Assembly: GCA_030428785.1 (NCBI GenBank)
Contig: JAUIEF010000039.1
Span: 1 to 32,898, forward strand
DNA length: 32,898 bases
Source: a bacterium
Lineage (GTDB): Bacteria > Planctomycetota > B15-G4
Reading direction: 5' to 3'
The position numbers and the translations under genes were made by a program. Below, piece by piece: positions 1 to 8,817 of this stretch (positions are counted from its first letter, which is position 1; each line of letters begins with the position of its first letter). The notes beneath the pieces were generated by a model. That model was not told the DNA's origin and ran no database searches. It saw nothing but the letters and a program-made list of their open reading frames with translations.

Positions 1-190
1 CGGGCGGTCCGGTCGGGCCGGTGGGACCCGGCGCACCGTCGGCGCCGGGAGCACCCGTGGGGCCGGTGGGGCCGGGAGGTCCGGCGGGGCCCGTGGGACC
101 CGGCGCGCCGTCCGCGCCGTCGGCACCGGGATCGCCCGTCGGACCCGTCGGTCCGGTCGGACCTGTCGGACCGGTGGGTCCCACGAGTCC
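1..190 (-). repeat. Collagen-like Gly-X-Y repeat region
   Basis: Twenty consecutive Gly-X-Y triplets (mostly GPT, with GAD, GAP, GDP, GPA and GPP) are encoded from residue 300 of the adhesin to the window edge. At the DNA level this is an imperfect 9-bp periodicity with varied third bases, so the amino-acid pattern is conserved rather than a recent slippage array. It continues beyond position 1. Confidence 0.9.
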
Positions 191-1087
191 CGTGGGGTCG
201 CCGACCCAGGCGCCCGCGCCGTCCACGACGACGGAGCCGTTCACCGCGATGGTGCCGCCCACGTCGAGCTGCGCCGCCGGCACGGCGACGCCGAGCCCGA
301 CGTTGCCGCCCGTGTGCACGACGTCGCCGGACGACGTCGACACGTCGGCTCCCGTGAGCGAGCCGTCGGCGACGTCGAGCGAGTCCACCTCGCCGGCGTC
401 GTCGTTCACGAAGAGCGCGTCCAGGTCGTCGAGCAGCCCGGGCAGCAGTCCGGGCGGCACGCCCGTCTTGCGCCGCGGACGTCCCGTCCCGAGGCCCTTG
501 CCCTGGTCTCCGTCGACGAGGTCGCCGCCGGACCCGAGCGAGCCGCCCGCGCCGGGCGTCGTCGCGGAGAGCGCGCCCGGCGGCGCGTCGCCGCCCGCGC
601 CCGCCGCGCCGTCGCGCACGAAGTCGCCGGACGGGTGCGCGAGGAAGAGCACGTCGCTCGCCTCGTTGCGCAGCACGACGTCGTCGAGGCCGTCCTCGTC
701 GACGTCGACGAGCGTCGCCGACAGGCCCGGGCCGTCGTCGGCGAGCCCGGACCGCGCCGTGTCGTCGCGGTACCACCCGCCGCCCTCGCCGGCGAGGAAC
801 ACGTTGGCCCCCGACGCCACGAGGTACAGGTCGAGCGTGCCGTCACGGTCGAGGTCCGCGACGAGCACGTCGCGCACCTGCGCCGCGGGCAACGACTGCT
901 CGAGCCGGACGAACTCCCCGCGACCGCGGTTCACGGACACGGCGAGCGCGCCGTCGACGCCCATCTCGAGCTTGTCGAGACGACCGTCCCCCGTGAGGTC
1001 GAGGAGCCGATACGTGAGCGGCGAGGTCGTCGACGCGAACGCCGAGCCTGCCGCGGACAGAACGAGACACCACACGATGGGCCGCAT
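1..1087 (-). CDS. Secreted FG-GAP/collagen-like adhesin, 3' end outside window
   Basis: The minus frame opens at ATG 1087 and stays open to the window edge, giving 362 visible residues. It begins with a signal peptide ([18 protein letters not shown]). Two or three FG-GAP/VCBS-type calcium loops follow within roughly residues 28-140 ([27 protein letters not shown]). Next come a low-complexity Gly/Asp linker and a short segment with the tail-fibre-like motif [17 protein letters not shown], often seen as NVGIGTxxPxxxLDV in phage-tail and adhesin proteins. From residue 300 it is an unbroken Gly-X-Y collagen-like repeat. A purine-rich stretch (GAAGAGGGGGG) precedes the start codon. The likely role is a long extracellular stalk or adhesin; the C-terminal head is not visible, so the function is inferred from architecture only. 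The long plus-strand frame over this region is its shadow. Confidence 0.8.
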   Translation of the reverse strand, partial: MRPIVWCLVLSAAGSAFASTTSPLTYRLLDLTGDGRLDKLEMGVDGALAVSVNRGRGEFVRLEQSLPAAQVRDVLVADLDRDGTLDLYLVASGANVFLAGEGGGWYRDDTARSGLADDGPGLSATLVDVDEDGLDDVVLRNEASDVLFLAHPSGDFVRDGAAGAGGDAPPGALSATTPGAGGSLGSGGDLVDGDQGKGLGTGRPRRKTGVPPGLLPGLLDDLDALFVNDDAGEVDSLDVADGSLTGADVSTSSGDVVHTGGNVGLGVAVPAAQLDVGGTIAVNGSVVVDGAGAWVGDPTGLVGPTGPTGPTGPTGPTGDPGADGADGAPGPTGPAGPPGPTGPTGAPGADGAPGPTGPTGPP

Positions 1088-1277
1088 GGTCCACCCCCCT
1101 CTTCCGGATGCTTTGAGTCTTCTCCCAGGATCGTCCCGTCCGCGGACAGCGGGACGGACGGCGATCGCTCCCGAGCCTAACGCGGGAGCCGGGATCCGAC
1201 CAGGGGGGGCGTCGGGAGGGTGGGAACCACGGCCGCGAGCCCGCCGGTGACGGGCGCGATCGCCCGCGCGGCGCGCC

Positions 1278-2915
1278 TCAGTCGATGGTGATCTCGAGGC
1301 CGTTCGTGCCCGAGGCGCCCGAGAAGGGCACCGAGGCGTCGAGGATCCAGGCCTGCGTCGTGAGCACCACGGAGGGCGCGTCCGGCGGGATGACGAGGTC
1401 GAGCTGGCCCGCGCCGTTGCCCGGACCGACGCCGCCGAGCGGCAGCACGAACTTCGTCGTGAAGATCGGCCACACGTTGAAGGTGCAGCCGGGCGGGCCG
1501 AACGGGATGGCCGCCTGGTCCGTGCCGAAGAAGAGGATCGCGGTGGACCCGCCGAGGCCGCCGTCGACGCTCAGCGAGAAGTCGCCGCCGGGCGACGGGC
1601 AGCCCGAGGCCGCGAGGCTCGGCACGAAGCCGCCCTGCCCGGCGCAGGCCTTGCCGTACGGGTACACGGCGCCGACGTCGGCGTAGACGTAGGCGGCGCC
1701 CACGTTCGCGCCGAGCGCGTCGTTCGCCTGCCGCGCGCCGATGGCCGCGTGCGTGCCGTCGTACGCGAGCGCGAAGCCGAAGTGCTCGAAGTCCTGCTTG
1801 TCCGTCGCCTGGAAGTCGCCGATCTGCGTCCAGCCGCCGGGCAGCTTCTTGAAGACGTACGCCCGGCCCGCCGCGCCGTCGACCTGCCAGGCGCCGGCGA
1901 GGATCGTGTCGCCGTGCACCGCGACCGACGCGCCGAACATGTCGGTCTCGGCGCCGTCGTCGGCGGTGAGCTTCGCGGTCTCGACCCACGTGCCGTCGGG
2001 CTGCCGCTCGAAGACGTAGGCCGCGCCGGAGAACGGCTCGTTGCCCTCGCCGAACACGGCGCCCACGACGATCGTGTCCTGGTGGATGCGCACGCGCTGG
2101 CCGAAGAGCGCGCCGGCCGTCGGCTGCGACGCGGTGAGCTTCTGCACCTCGGTCCACGTGCCGCCGATCTTCTCGTAGACGTAGGCCGCGCCGGTGCCGA
2201 GCCCGACCGTCGCGTCGTCCGCGCCGTACGCGCCCACGACGATGCGATCACCGAAGACGTCGACGGACGAGCCGTACCGGTCGTCCATGGAGGCGTCGGA
2301 CGCGGTGAGCTTCTGCGTCTGCACCCAGCCCGCGCCGAGGTCGCTGAAGACGTACGCCGAGCCGGCGCTGATGCCGGAGTGGTCGTCGTCCGACGCGCCC
2401 GAGACGATCGTGTTCGCGTGCACGGCCACCGACGCGCCGAACAGCGAGCCCACCTGCTCGTCGTTCGCGACGAGCTTGGCCTCCTCGGTCCAGTCGACGC
2501 CGTTGATCGAGTACACGTAGATCGAGCCGGAGCCGTAGCCGATGTCGTCGTTGTAGCGGGAGCCGATCACGGCGGTGCGGCTCTGCCAGATGTCGACGGA
2601 GAACGCGTAGCGGTCGTCGGCCGCCGCGTCGCTCGCGGTGAGCTTCGTGACCTCGGTCCAGGTCCCGTCGGGGAGCTGCCGGTACACGTAGGCGGCGCCG
2701 GCGTTCGGGCCGAACTCGTCGTTGAAGTGCGCGCCCACGAGCATCGTGCCGCTGGCGATCGCTATGGCCTGGCCGAACTGGTCGGTGTCGCCGCCGTCGC
2801 TCGCGTAGACCTTGGCGAGCTCGCACTGGGCCGCGACGGGCGCGGAGGCGAGCGCGCCGGCGAGCGCGAGGAGGCCGAGGACGTGACGGGAGCGGCGCGA
2901 GGAGAGGCGGATCAT
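1278..2915 (-). CDS. Secreted seven-bladed FG-GAP beta-propeller protein
   Basis: This 545-residue protein starts at ATG 2915 with a signal peptide (basic RLSSRRSRH, a hydrophobic core, then cleavage near APVAAQ). Seven FG-GAP blades follow to about residue 400. Each pairs a D-x-F/Y-G-x-x-V motif with I-V-V-G-A and ends in G-A-A-Y-V-Y/F, for example [18 protein letters not shown] and [18 protein letters not shown]. Seven such units suggest one closed integrin-like propeller. The last ~130 residues form a different domain that begins [12 protein letters not shown] and ends NGLEITID, with paired cysteines. It resembles C-terminal domains I associate with exported proteins of some Planctomycetota and may serve sorting or anchoring (inference). 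An in-frame ATG farther upstream would put a long proline/arginine-rich leader before the signal peptide, so I prefer 2915. No catalytic residues are seen; the function is unknown. Confidence 0.85.
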   Translation of the reverse strand: MIRLSSRRSRHVLGLLALAGALASAPVAAQCELAKVYASDGGDTDQFGQAIAIASGTMLVGAHFNDEFGPNAGAAYVYRQLPDGTWTEVTKLTASDAAADDRYAFSVDIWQSRTAVIGSRYNDDIGYGSGSIYVYSINGVDWTEEAKLVANDEQVGSLFGASVAVHANTIVSGASDDDHSGISAGSAYVFSDLGAGWVQTQKLTASDASMDDRYGSSVDVFGDRIVVGAYGADDATVGLGTGAAYVYEKIGGTWTEVQKLTASQPTAGALFGQRVRIHQDTIVVGAVFGEGNEPFSGAAYVFERQPDGTWVETAKLTADDGAETDMFGASVAVHGDTILAGAWQVDGAAGRAYVFKKLPGGWTQIGDFQATDKQDFEHFGFALAYDGTHAAIGARQANDALGANVGAAYVYADVGAVYPYGKACAGQGGFVPSLAASGCPSPGGDFSLSVDGGLGGSTAILFFGTDQAAIPFGPPGCTFNVWPIFTTKFVLPLGGVGPGNGAGQLDLVIPPDAPSVVLTTQAWILDASVPFSGASGTNGLEITID

Positions 2916-3050
2916 GGAGGCGGGTTCCGGGTGTCGGGGCCGGGAGAGCGGCCCGCGGGGCCTCGGCGCGGGGAGCCGATGACGGATGGGCGTCGTGGTG
3001 GGAGGCGGCAAGACCAACGGGTGATCGTAGGCGCACGCGGGTGATCCGGC

Positions 3051-3079
3051 AAGGAGGCCGGAGGCCGGGAGCTCTCCTT
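3051..3079 (-). terminator. Weak hairpin after the DUF1111 gene
   Basis: A 6-bp inverted repeat (AAGGAG / CTCCTT) with a 17-base GC-rich interior lies directly after the TGA at 3082-3084 on the minus strand. There is no U-tract. It may act as a terminator, but the short stem keeps confidence low. Confidence 0.25.
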
Positions 3080-3081
3080 AT

Positions 3082-5232
3082 TCAACGGCCGAAGGGGCCT
3101 CCCGGCTTGACCCTCGCCGTCGCCCGGGTCGAGTTCGGGGAGAGCGTCCAGGGCTCCGGGCCCGTCGCGGCGCGCTGGAACGCGGCCAGATCGGCGAGGT
3201 CGACGTCGCCGTCCGCGTCGCCGTCCGCGTAGGCCGCGGGGTGGTCCGGGGGGACCGGCGGCGCCCCGGGGACGCCCTCGCGCGGACCCGTGAGGGCCGC
3301 CGCGACGGCCGCGCCGTCCTCCGCGTCGAGGTCGTTGTCGCCGTCGTGGTCGAAGGCCGCGCGCCCCAGGGAGCGCAGGAAGGCGAAGAGCCGGGCGACC
3401 TCCGCCTCGGGGAGCGCGGAGAAGCGGTCGCGCGACGCGGCGCCCTGGCCGTCGTGGCGGAGCACCGCGTCGCGGAGGTCCGCCTCGAAACCGTGCGCGC
3501 TCGACGCGCCGTCGTGCATGTACGCGTCACGCAGGACGAGACCCCAGAGCGGCGCGGTGCGCATCTCCTCCGGGCGGGCGTCGCCCTGGCGCAGGCCGTC
3601 GCCGGTCGCGCCCATGTCGTGCAGGAGGAAGTCCGAGTAGGGCGCGAACGTCCGGCCCGCGAGGGGGCCGTCGCCGGGCGGCGTCGCGAGGCGCGGCACG
3701 TGGCAGTCGGCGCACCCGAGCTCGTGGAAGACGCGCTCGCCCGACGTGCCCGCGGCGGGCGTCTGCGGCGGCGGCGCGAGGAGGCGCTGGTACGCGGTGA
3801 GGCGGTCGAGCAGCGTGCGGCCGTGCTCGTCGGGGCGGTCCTCCGGGTCCTCGACGGGGTCGCAGATCGCGAGGCGCGAGCGGTCGCCGTTGGGCGCGTT
3901 CTCCTCGGGGAAGAACGCGTTCGTGAGACCCATCTCCTCGAAGAGCGCGTCGCCCGTGAACTCCGCGATCGTGGCGAGCTGCGCCTTCCAGCCGAACCGC
4001 CCGACGCGGGGCGCGCCGTCGGCGAGCGCGGCGACGCGGTTCACGCGGCCGCGCACGTCCTCGGGCTGCGACGCGGCGAGCGCCTCGAGCGCGTCGTCCG
4101 GCAGCACGTCGACGAGCCCGAGCCCGAAGAGCGGCGTCGTCATGCGGAGCGTCTGCACGTCCGACTCGAGCGGCACGAACTCGATCGCCGCGGCGTGCGT
4201 GCTCTGGAACTGGAGCACGGTGCCGCCGAGGTGCGTGAGCGCGTCGAAGGGCGGGCCGCTGCGACCGAAGCGCGTCACCGTGCGGTGGTGCGCGCCGCCC
4301 GCGGCGGGCTCGCGGTGGCAGGCGTCGCAGCTGTCGTCGTTGAACATCGGGCCGAGGCCCTCCTCGGCCGCGAACTCCCGGACGAAGAGGCGGCGTCCGT
4401 CGAGGAAGCGGTCGCGGTCGTCGGGGGCGAGGTCGCGGAGCGGCTCGCCGGCGCGCGGCGGCGGGACGACGAGCTCGGCGAGCGGCGCGCGCGGCGTCGG
4501 CGCCGCGGTGTCGGACGGTGGGGCGTCGGACGGGACGGCGTCGCCGTCGACCACGACGACGAGCGGCGCGCCGCAGGACAGGGTCGCGGCGCGGGCGGGG
4601 GGCTCGTCGCCGTCGGGGAGCCGGAGGTTCGCGAAGGCCTGCTCGAGGTGCAGGGCGTAGCGACCGGGCGTGCGCGGCGCGCGCGCCGTGCCCGCGGCGA
4701 AGGCGAGCGGCGCGTCGTCGCGCGGGGCCGTCGACGTCGGGGCGGCGAAGGCGTCGCGCGCGCCGCCGACCTGGAGCAGTCGGGCGCCGTCGGGCCGGCC
4801 GTCGCCGCCGGGCACCGGACGCACGACGCCGCCGAAGCCGTCCGGGTTGTGCCGCGCGTCCGCGGCGGCGAGCGGGTGGTCGTCGGGCGCGCGCGCGGGC
4901 TCGAGGGCGCCGCCGTCGAGGTAGAGGTCGAACGCGAGGAGCGTGAGCGCGTCGACGTCCGCGGTCCGCAGGTCGACGGTCCACGCGAAGGTCCCGCCGG
5001 GCGCGACGCGCACCGACGGCTCGCGGAAGGCGAGCGCGACCTCCGCGGCGTCGTCGGCGGCGCGGGGCGCGCGGGCCGGCGAGACGACGGGCGGCGGCGC
5101 GGCGAGCGGCGGCGCGGCGAGCGGCGGCGCGAGCGGCGCTGTCGGCGGCGCGGCCGGGAGCGCGAGCCACGCGGTCGGCAGGGCCAGCGCGAGGAGGAGG
5201 TGCGTCGGGGAGGCCATGGGAGGACGCGCCAT
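3082..5232 (-). CDS. Di-heme DUF1111 oxidoreductase with dockerin-like tail
   Basis: The protein has 716 residues from ATG 5232. This start is chosen because a perfect AGGAGGT lies nine bases upstream; ATG 5217 is the alternative. After a signal peptide and a Pro/Ala linker, residues ~60-220 are beta-rich and cohesin-like. Residues ~260-620 match the DUF1111 di-heme family: FNDDSCDACH (heme 1, CxxCH at 302-306), FGWKAQLATIAEFTGDALFE, EMGLTNAFFPEENA, ELGCADCHVPRL (heme 2, CxxCH at 507-511), SDFLLHDMG and RTAPLWGL. The tail carries two EF-hand-like loops (DHDGDNDLDAED and DGDADGDVDLAD), as in type I dockerins. The family is related to di-heme peroxidases and MauG; the substrate is unknown. It probably acts as a periplasmic or surface redox enzyme. 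The downstream gene encodes the FG-GAP propeller. Confidence 0.88.
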   Translation of the reverse strand: MARPPMASPTHLLLALALPTAWLALPAAPPTAPLAPPLAAPPLAAPPPVVSPARAPRAADDAAEVALAFREPSVRVAPGGTFAWTVDLRTADVDALTLLAFDLYLDGGALEPARAPDDHPLAAADARHNPDGFGGVVRPVPGGDGRPDGARLLQVGGARDAFAAPTSTAPRDDAPLAFAAGTARAPRTPGRYALHLEQAFANLRLPDGDEPPARAATLSCGAPLVVVVDGDAVPSDAPPSDTAAPTPRAPLAELVVPPPRAGEPLRDLAPDDRDRFLDGRRLFVREFAAEEGLGPMFNDDSCDACHREPAAGGAHHRTVTRFGRSGPPFDALTHLGGTVLQFQSTHAAAIEFVPLESDVQTLRMTTPLFGLGLVDVLPDDALEALAASQPEDVRGRVNRVAALADGAPRVGRFGWKAQLATIAEFTGDALFEEMGLTNAFFPEENAPNGDRSRLAICDPVEDPEDRPDEHGRTLLDRLTAYQRLLAPPPQTPAAGTSGERVFHELGCADCHVPRLATPPGDGPLAGRTFAPYSDFLLHDMGATGDGLRQGDARPEEMRTAPLWGLVLRDAYMHDGASSAHGFEADLRDAVLRHDGQGAASRDRFSALPEAEVARLFAFLRSLGRAAFDHDGDNDLDAEDGAAVAAALTGPREGVPGAPPVPPDHPAAYADGDADGDVDLADLAAFQRAATGPEPWTLSPNSTRATARVKPGGPFGR
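5091..5130. repeat. 15-bp tandem repeat coding a Pro/Ala linker
   Basis: A 15-bp unit (gcggcggcgcggcga) occurs twice exactly at 5091-5105 and 5106-5120, and partially to 5130. It encodes the AAPPL-type linker just after the signal peptide of the DUF1111 protein. In-frame slippage would change the linker length by five residues. Confidence 0.7.
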
Positions 5233-5318
5233 CCTAGCGCGACCTCCTCGCGGACACCTGCGGCGAACGGAGATGTCCGGGACGCGGTCCGACCGGCTCG
5301 ACCGGCGGTCCCCGCGCG

Positions 5319-6758
5319 TCAGGTCCCGCTCGCCAGCCGGGACTCCCAACGCGCGAGCTCGCGCGCGACGTTCTCCGGCGAGGTGCCGCCCACAGCGGTC
5401 CGCGCGGCGAGCGCGCCCTCGACGGTGAGCACCTCGGCGACGCCGCCGTCGAAGGCCTCGTGCACGGCGCGCAGCTCGTCGAGCGAGAGGTCGGAGAGGC
5501 CGACGCCGCGCCCCTCGGCGAGGCTCACGATCGCGCCGACCGCCTCGTGCGCCTCCCGGAACGGGACGCCGCGCCGGACGAGCCAGTCGGCGAGCTCCGT
5601 CGCGAGCAGGAACCCGCTCGGGTCGTCGACGGCGGCGCGCATGCGATCGCGGTCGAACACGACGTCGCGCAGCATGGCCTCGGCGACGTCGCACATCCGC
5701 GCGAGCGTGTCCTCGGCCTCGAAGAGCGCGGCTTTGTCCTCCTGCAGGTCCTTGTGGTACCCGAGCGCGAGGCCGCGCGGCAGCTCGAGGAGCCGGTGCA
5801 CCGCGGCGTTCACGCGCGCGGCCTGCGCGCGGAGCAGCTCCGCGCCGTCCGGGTTGCGCTTCTGCGGCATGATCGACGAGCCGGTGGACACCGCGTCGCC
5901 GAGTCGCGCGAAGCCGAACTCACGGCTCGTCCAGAGCACGAGCTCGCCGCCGAGGCGCGAGAGCGTCGTGGCGCAGGCGGCGATCGCCGCCGCGAACATC
6001 GTCGCGTCGCGGCGCGACGACACGGCCGCGATGCTGTTCGGCGCGGGGCGCTCGAAGCCCAGCTCGCGCGCGGTCATCTCGCGGTCGATGGGGAAGCTCG
6101 TGCCCGTGCCGGCGCCCGCGCCCAGCGGGCACTCGCGCAGGTCGACTTCGAGCCCGCGGTGGTCCTGGCCCAGCAGCTCGACGTACGCGAGCAGCGCGTG
6201 GCCCAGCAGGATCGGCTGCGCGCGCTGGAGGTGCGTGTAGTACGGGAGGACCGCGTCGCCGTCGCGGCGCACGAGGTCGAGCAGCGCGCGCTGCACGGCG
6301 ACGACGCGCGCGCGGAGCGCCCCGGACGCGCGCCCGAGGTGCAGCGCGAGGTCGGTCGCGACCTGGTCGTTGCGGCTGCGCGCGGCGTGGAGCCGCTTGC
6401 CGTCCGGGCCGATGAGCTCGACGAGGCGGCGCTCCACCGCCATGTGGATGTCCTCGTCGGACGGCTGCTCCACGAACGTGCCGGCGGCGAACTCCTCGCG
6501 CACGCGGGCGAGGCCCTCGAGGATGCGCTCCACGGCGTCGGCGGGCAGGATCCCCGTCGCGCCGAGCATGCGCGCGTGCGCCATGCTGCCCGTGATGTCC
6601 TCGTCCCAGAGGCGGCGGTCGTCGGGCAGCGAGCGGTTGATGACGTCCAGCGCGGGGTGCACGCCGCCGGCGAAGCGGCCGCGCAGCGGGTCGCCGGGGA
6701 CGGCGGGCGTCGCGTCGGCCGCGCCGGGCGACCTCGGGGCGGGCTGCGGGTCGGTCAC
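5319..6758 (-). CDS. argH: Argininosuccinate lyase
   Basis: It splits argininosuccinate into arginine and fumarate, the last step of arginine synthesis. The 479-residue product carries the fumarase/aspartase superfamily signature SSIMPQKRNPD near residues 293-303, which holds the flexible catalytic serine loop. It also has HAARSRNDQVATD near residue 123 and THLQRAQPILLGH. The C-terminal sequence (VGGTSPENVARELARWESRL) is typical of ArgH. A ~25-residue Pro/Ala-rich N-terminal extension precedes the usual start of homology (RGRFAGGVHPALD). The start is GTG 6758, overlapping the argE' stop by four bases (GTGA). It is the last gene of the operon. The 86 bases before the DUF1111 gene hold only short dyads. 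Confidence 0.96.
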   Translation of the reverse strand: MTDPQPAPRSPGAADATPAVPGDPLRGRFAGGVHPALDVINRSLPDDRRLWDEDITGSMAHARMLGATGILPADAVERILEGLARVREEFAAGTFVEQPSDEDIHMAVERRLVELIGPDGKRLHAARSRNDQVATDLALHLGRASGALRARVVAVQRALLDLVRRDGDAVLPYYTHLQRAQPILLGHALLAYVELLGQDHRGLEVDLRECPLGAGAGTGTSFPIDREMTARELGFERPAPNSIAAVSSRRDATMFAAAIAACATTLSRLGGELVLWTSREFGFARLGDAVSTGSSIMPQKRNPDGAELLRAQAARVNAAVHRLLELPRGLALGYHKDLQEDKAALFEAEDTLARMCDVAEAMLRDVVFDRDRMRAAVDDPSGFLLATELADWLVRRGVPFREAHEAVGAIVSLAEGRGVGLSDLSLDELRAVHEAFDGGVAEVLTVEGALAARTAVGGTSPENVARELARWESRLASGT

Positions 6759-7879
6759 GAGGCGCCTCCCTCGGCGGCGGCGGACGCGGGGGCGCGCACG
6801 CCCAGGAAGCGCCGCGCGATCGTGGCGTAGGCGTCGACGGCGAGCGCCACCTGCTCGAGCGCGACGGACTCGTCGGGCGCGTGGCTCTGCTCGCTCGTGC
6901 CCGGGCCCATGACGACACCCGGGAGGTGCGCGAGGTGCACCATGTCGGACATGCCGCCGAAGCCGCGCACGCGACCGGTGGGGCTCGCCTCGGTCGCGAG
7001 CCGGACGATCTCGGCGTCCGTCGGCGTGGACACGGGGTGCAGCCGCGCGCTCTTCACGACGAGCTCGCTCTCCACCGCCGCGCGGATGCGCTCGACCATG
7101 GCCTCGTTGCCGCACTGCGGCGTCGGCCGGCCGTCGAGCTCGACGACCGCCTCGCCCGGCACGACGTTGCTGCGCGTGCCGGCGTTGCAGACGGTCGCCT
7201 GGAGCGTCGCGCGGCCGAGCACCGGGTCGGCCTCGCCGAGGTCGAGCTGCGAGAGCGCGACGATGTCGCGCGCGGCGATCTCGAGCGCGTTGCGGCCCTC
7301 GTGCGGGCGCGAGGCGTGGCAGCTCCGGCCGTGGGCGACGAGGCGCGCGCGGAGCAGGCCGCGCTGGCCCGGGCACACGTCGAGCTCGGTGGGCTCGCCG
7401 ACGACCGTCGCGTCGACGGCCGGCAGGTCGCCGCCGCAGGCCTCGATGCCCTCGCCGCCGGTCTCCTCGTCGCACACGAAGGCGACGACGAGGCGGCCCG
7501 CGAAGCTGCGCGGGTGCAGGTTCGCCGCGGCGACGGCCATGGCGGCCACCGAGCTCTTCGCGTCGTTGCTCCCGCGCCCGTGCAGACGCCCGCCCTCGAT
7601 CGCGCCGTCCCACGGGTCGCGCGTCCAGCCGGGGCCGACGGGCACGACGTCGATGTGCGTGCAGAGCAGCAGGCCGCGGCCGGCGCCCGGTGCGGTGACC
7701 GGCGCCGTGCCCTCGAGCACGCCGACGACGTTGCGTCCGTGGATCGTCGTGTCGAGCCCGTGCCGCCCGAGCCAGGCGGCGAGCATGTCGCGGCACGCCT
7801 CCTCCTCGCCGGAGACGGACGGGATGCGCACGAGGCGCTGCAGGAGGTCGACCGCCTGCTCGGCGGGGGACGTCGTCAT
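6755..7879 (-). CDS. M20 metallo-deacylase, probable N-acyl-citrulline deacylase
   Basis: This M20/ArgE-DapE peptidase has 374 residues. The dinuclear-zinc ligands are visible: H75-x-D77 in CTHIDVVP, D106 in GRGSNDAKSS, the DEET pair E138/E139, E162 in VGEPT, and a late His in SEQSHAPDE. The lid domain has SCHASRPHEGRNALE. Classical ArgE acts on N-acetylornithine. Because the neighbouring carbamoyltransferase is of the N-acyl-ornithine type, the likelier substrate here is N-acyl-citrulline, as for ArgE' of Xanthomonas (inference from context). The start ATG 7879 overlaps the argB stop as ATGA, and the stop overlaps the argH start as GTGA. Acetyl versus succinyl preference cannot be read from the sequence. 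Confidence 0.88.
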   Translation of the reverse strand: MTTSPAEQAVDLLQRLVRIPSVSGEEEACRDMLAAWLGRHGLDTTIHGRNVVGVLEGTAPVTAPGAGRGLLLCTHIDVVPVGPGWTRDPWDGAIEGGRLHGRGSNDAKSSVAAMAVAAANLHPRSFAGRLVVAFVCDEETGGEGIEACGGDLPAVDATVVGEPTELDVCPGQRGLLRARLVAHGRSCHASRPHEGRNALEIAARDIVALSQLDLGEADPVLGRATLQATVCNAGTRSNVVPGEAVVELDGRPTPQCGNEAMVERIRAAVESELVVKSARLHPVSTPTDAEIVRLATEASPTGRVRGFGGMSDMVHLAHLPGVVMGPGTSEQSHAPDESVALEQVALAVDAYATIARRFLGVRAPASAAAEGGAS

Positions 7880-8817
7880 GCGGGGGCCTCCTCCTTCTCC
7901 GGCCGGCGGAAGTGGTGCGGGACCGCGGCGTCGTCGGCGACGACGAGCGTGCCGCAGCCCTCGGTCGTGAAGAGCTCGAGCAGCAGCGCGCCGGAGTCGA
8001 GGCCGCTCAGGACGTGGCCGCGCTCGACGCCGCCCCGCACCGCGTCGACGAGCGCCTGGACCTTCGGGCGCATGCCGGCGGCGATCGTGCCGTCCGCGAG
8101 GCCCTCGGCGACCTGCGCCGCGGTGAGCACGGGCACGAGCGACTCGGGGTCGTCCTTGTCGCGGAGCACGCCGGGCACGGACGTGAGCGAGATGAGCTTC
8201 GCGGCGCGCAGGTCGCGCGCGAGGATCGACGCCACCGTGTCCGCGTTGATGTTGAGGATGTTGCCGTCCGCGTCGCTGCACAGCGAGGACAGCACGGGGA
8301 CGTAGCCGTTGTCGGAGAGCAGGCGCAGCACGGTCGAGTCGACGTCGGTGACGTCGCCGACGAAGCCGTAGTCGACCATGCGCTTCTCGCCCGTGACCGT
8401 GTCCGTGACCTCGGTGGGGCGGCGGCGCACGGCGTGCAGGATGTCGGCGTCGACGCCGGAGAGCCCGACGGCGCGCACGCCCTGGACGCGCAGCGCCGAG
8501 AGGATGTCCACGTTGATCTTCCCGGCGAAGACCATCTTGGCGATGTCGAGCGTGTCCGCGTCCGTGACGCGCCGGCCCTCGACCATCGTGGGCTCCATGC
8601 CCAGCCGGCGCGAGAGCTCGGACGCCTGCGGGCCGCCACCGTGCACGATGACGATGCGGATCCCGACGTGCGTGAGCAGCGAGAGGTCCTCGGCGAGCGA
8701 GGTGAGCGCGTCGGCGTTCGCCGCGAGCTCGCCGCCCAGCTTGACGACGAACGTCTCGCCCTTGTGCCGCCGCAGGTACGGGAGCGCCTGCTTGAGGAGC
8801 AGGATGTCCTTCGTCAT
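7876..8817 (-). CDS. argB: N-acyl-glutamate kinase (acetylglutamate kinase family)
   Basis: It phosphorylates N-acetyl- or another N-acyl-glutamate, the second step of the pathway. The 313-residue product has the amino-acid-kinase fold motifs: VVKLGGE with K26, VHGGGPQAS at 58-65, VGLSGVDAD, NINADTVAS at 189-197, and TSVPGVLRD at 212-220 where most homologues have TDVPGVL(R/K)D. A helix of ~20 residues (KDILLLKQALPYLRRHKGE) precedes the first strand. Such an N-helix is known from hexameric, arginine-inhibited kinases, so feedback inhibition is plausible. ATG 8817 overlaps the argF' TGA by one base (TGATG). A GTG one codon upstream at 8820 would give the same four-base overlap used at the other junctions. 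Confidence 0.95.
   Translation of the reverse strand: MTKDILLLKQALPYLRRHKGETFVVKLGGELAANADALTSLAEDLSLLTHVGIRIVIVHGGGPQASELSRRLGMEPTMVEGRRVTDADTLDIAKMVFAGKINVDILSALRVQGVRAVGLSGVDADILHAVRRRPTEVTDTVTGEKRMVDYGFVGDVTDVDSTVLRLLSDNGYVPVLSSLCSDADGNILNINADTVASILARDLRAAKLISLTSVPGVLRDKDDPESLVPVLTAAQVAEGLADGTIAAGMRPKVQALVDAVRGGVERGHVLSGLDSGALLLELFTTEGCGTLVVADDAAVPHHFRRPEKEEAPA

Noticed and set aside
3241..6240. 999-residue plus-strand frame over the DUF1111 and argH genes
   Set aside because: It is Arg/Ala/Glu-rich with no recognisable domain and lies antisense to two well-supported genes; GC-rich DNA lacks stop codons in such frames.
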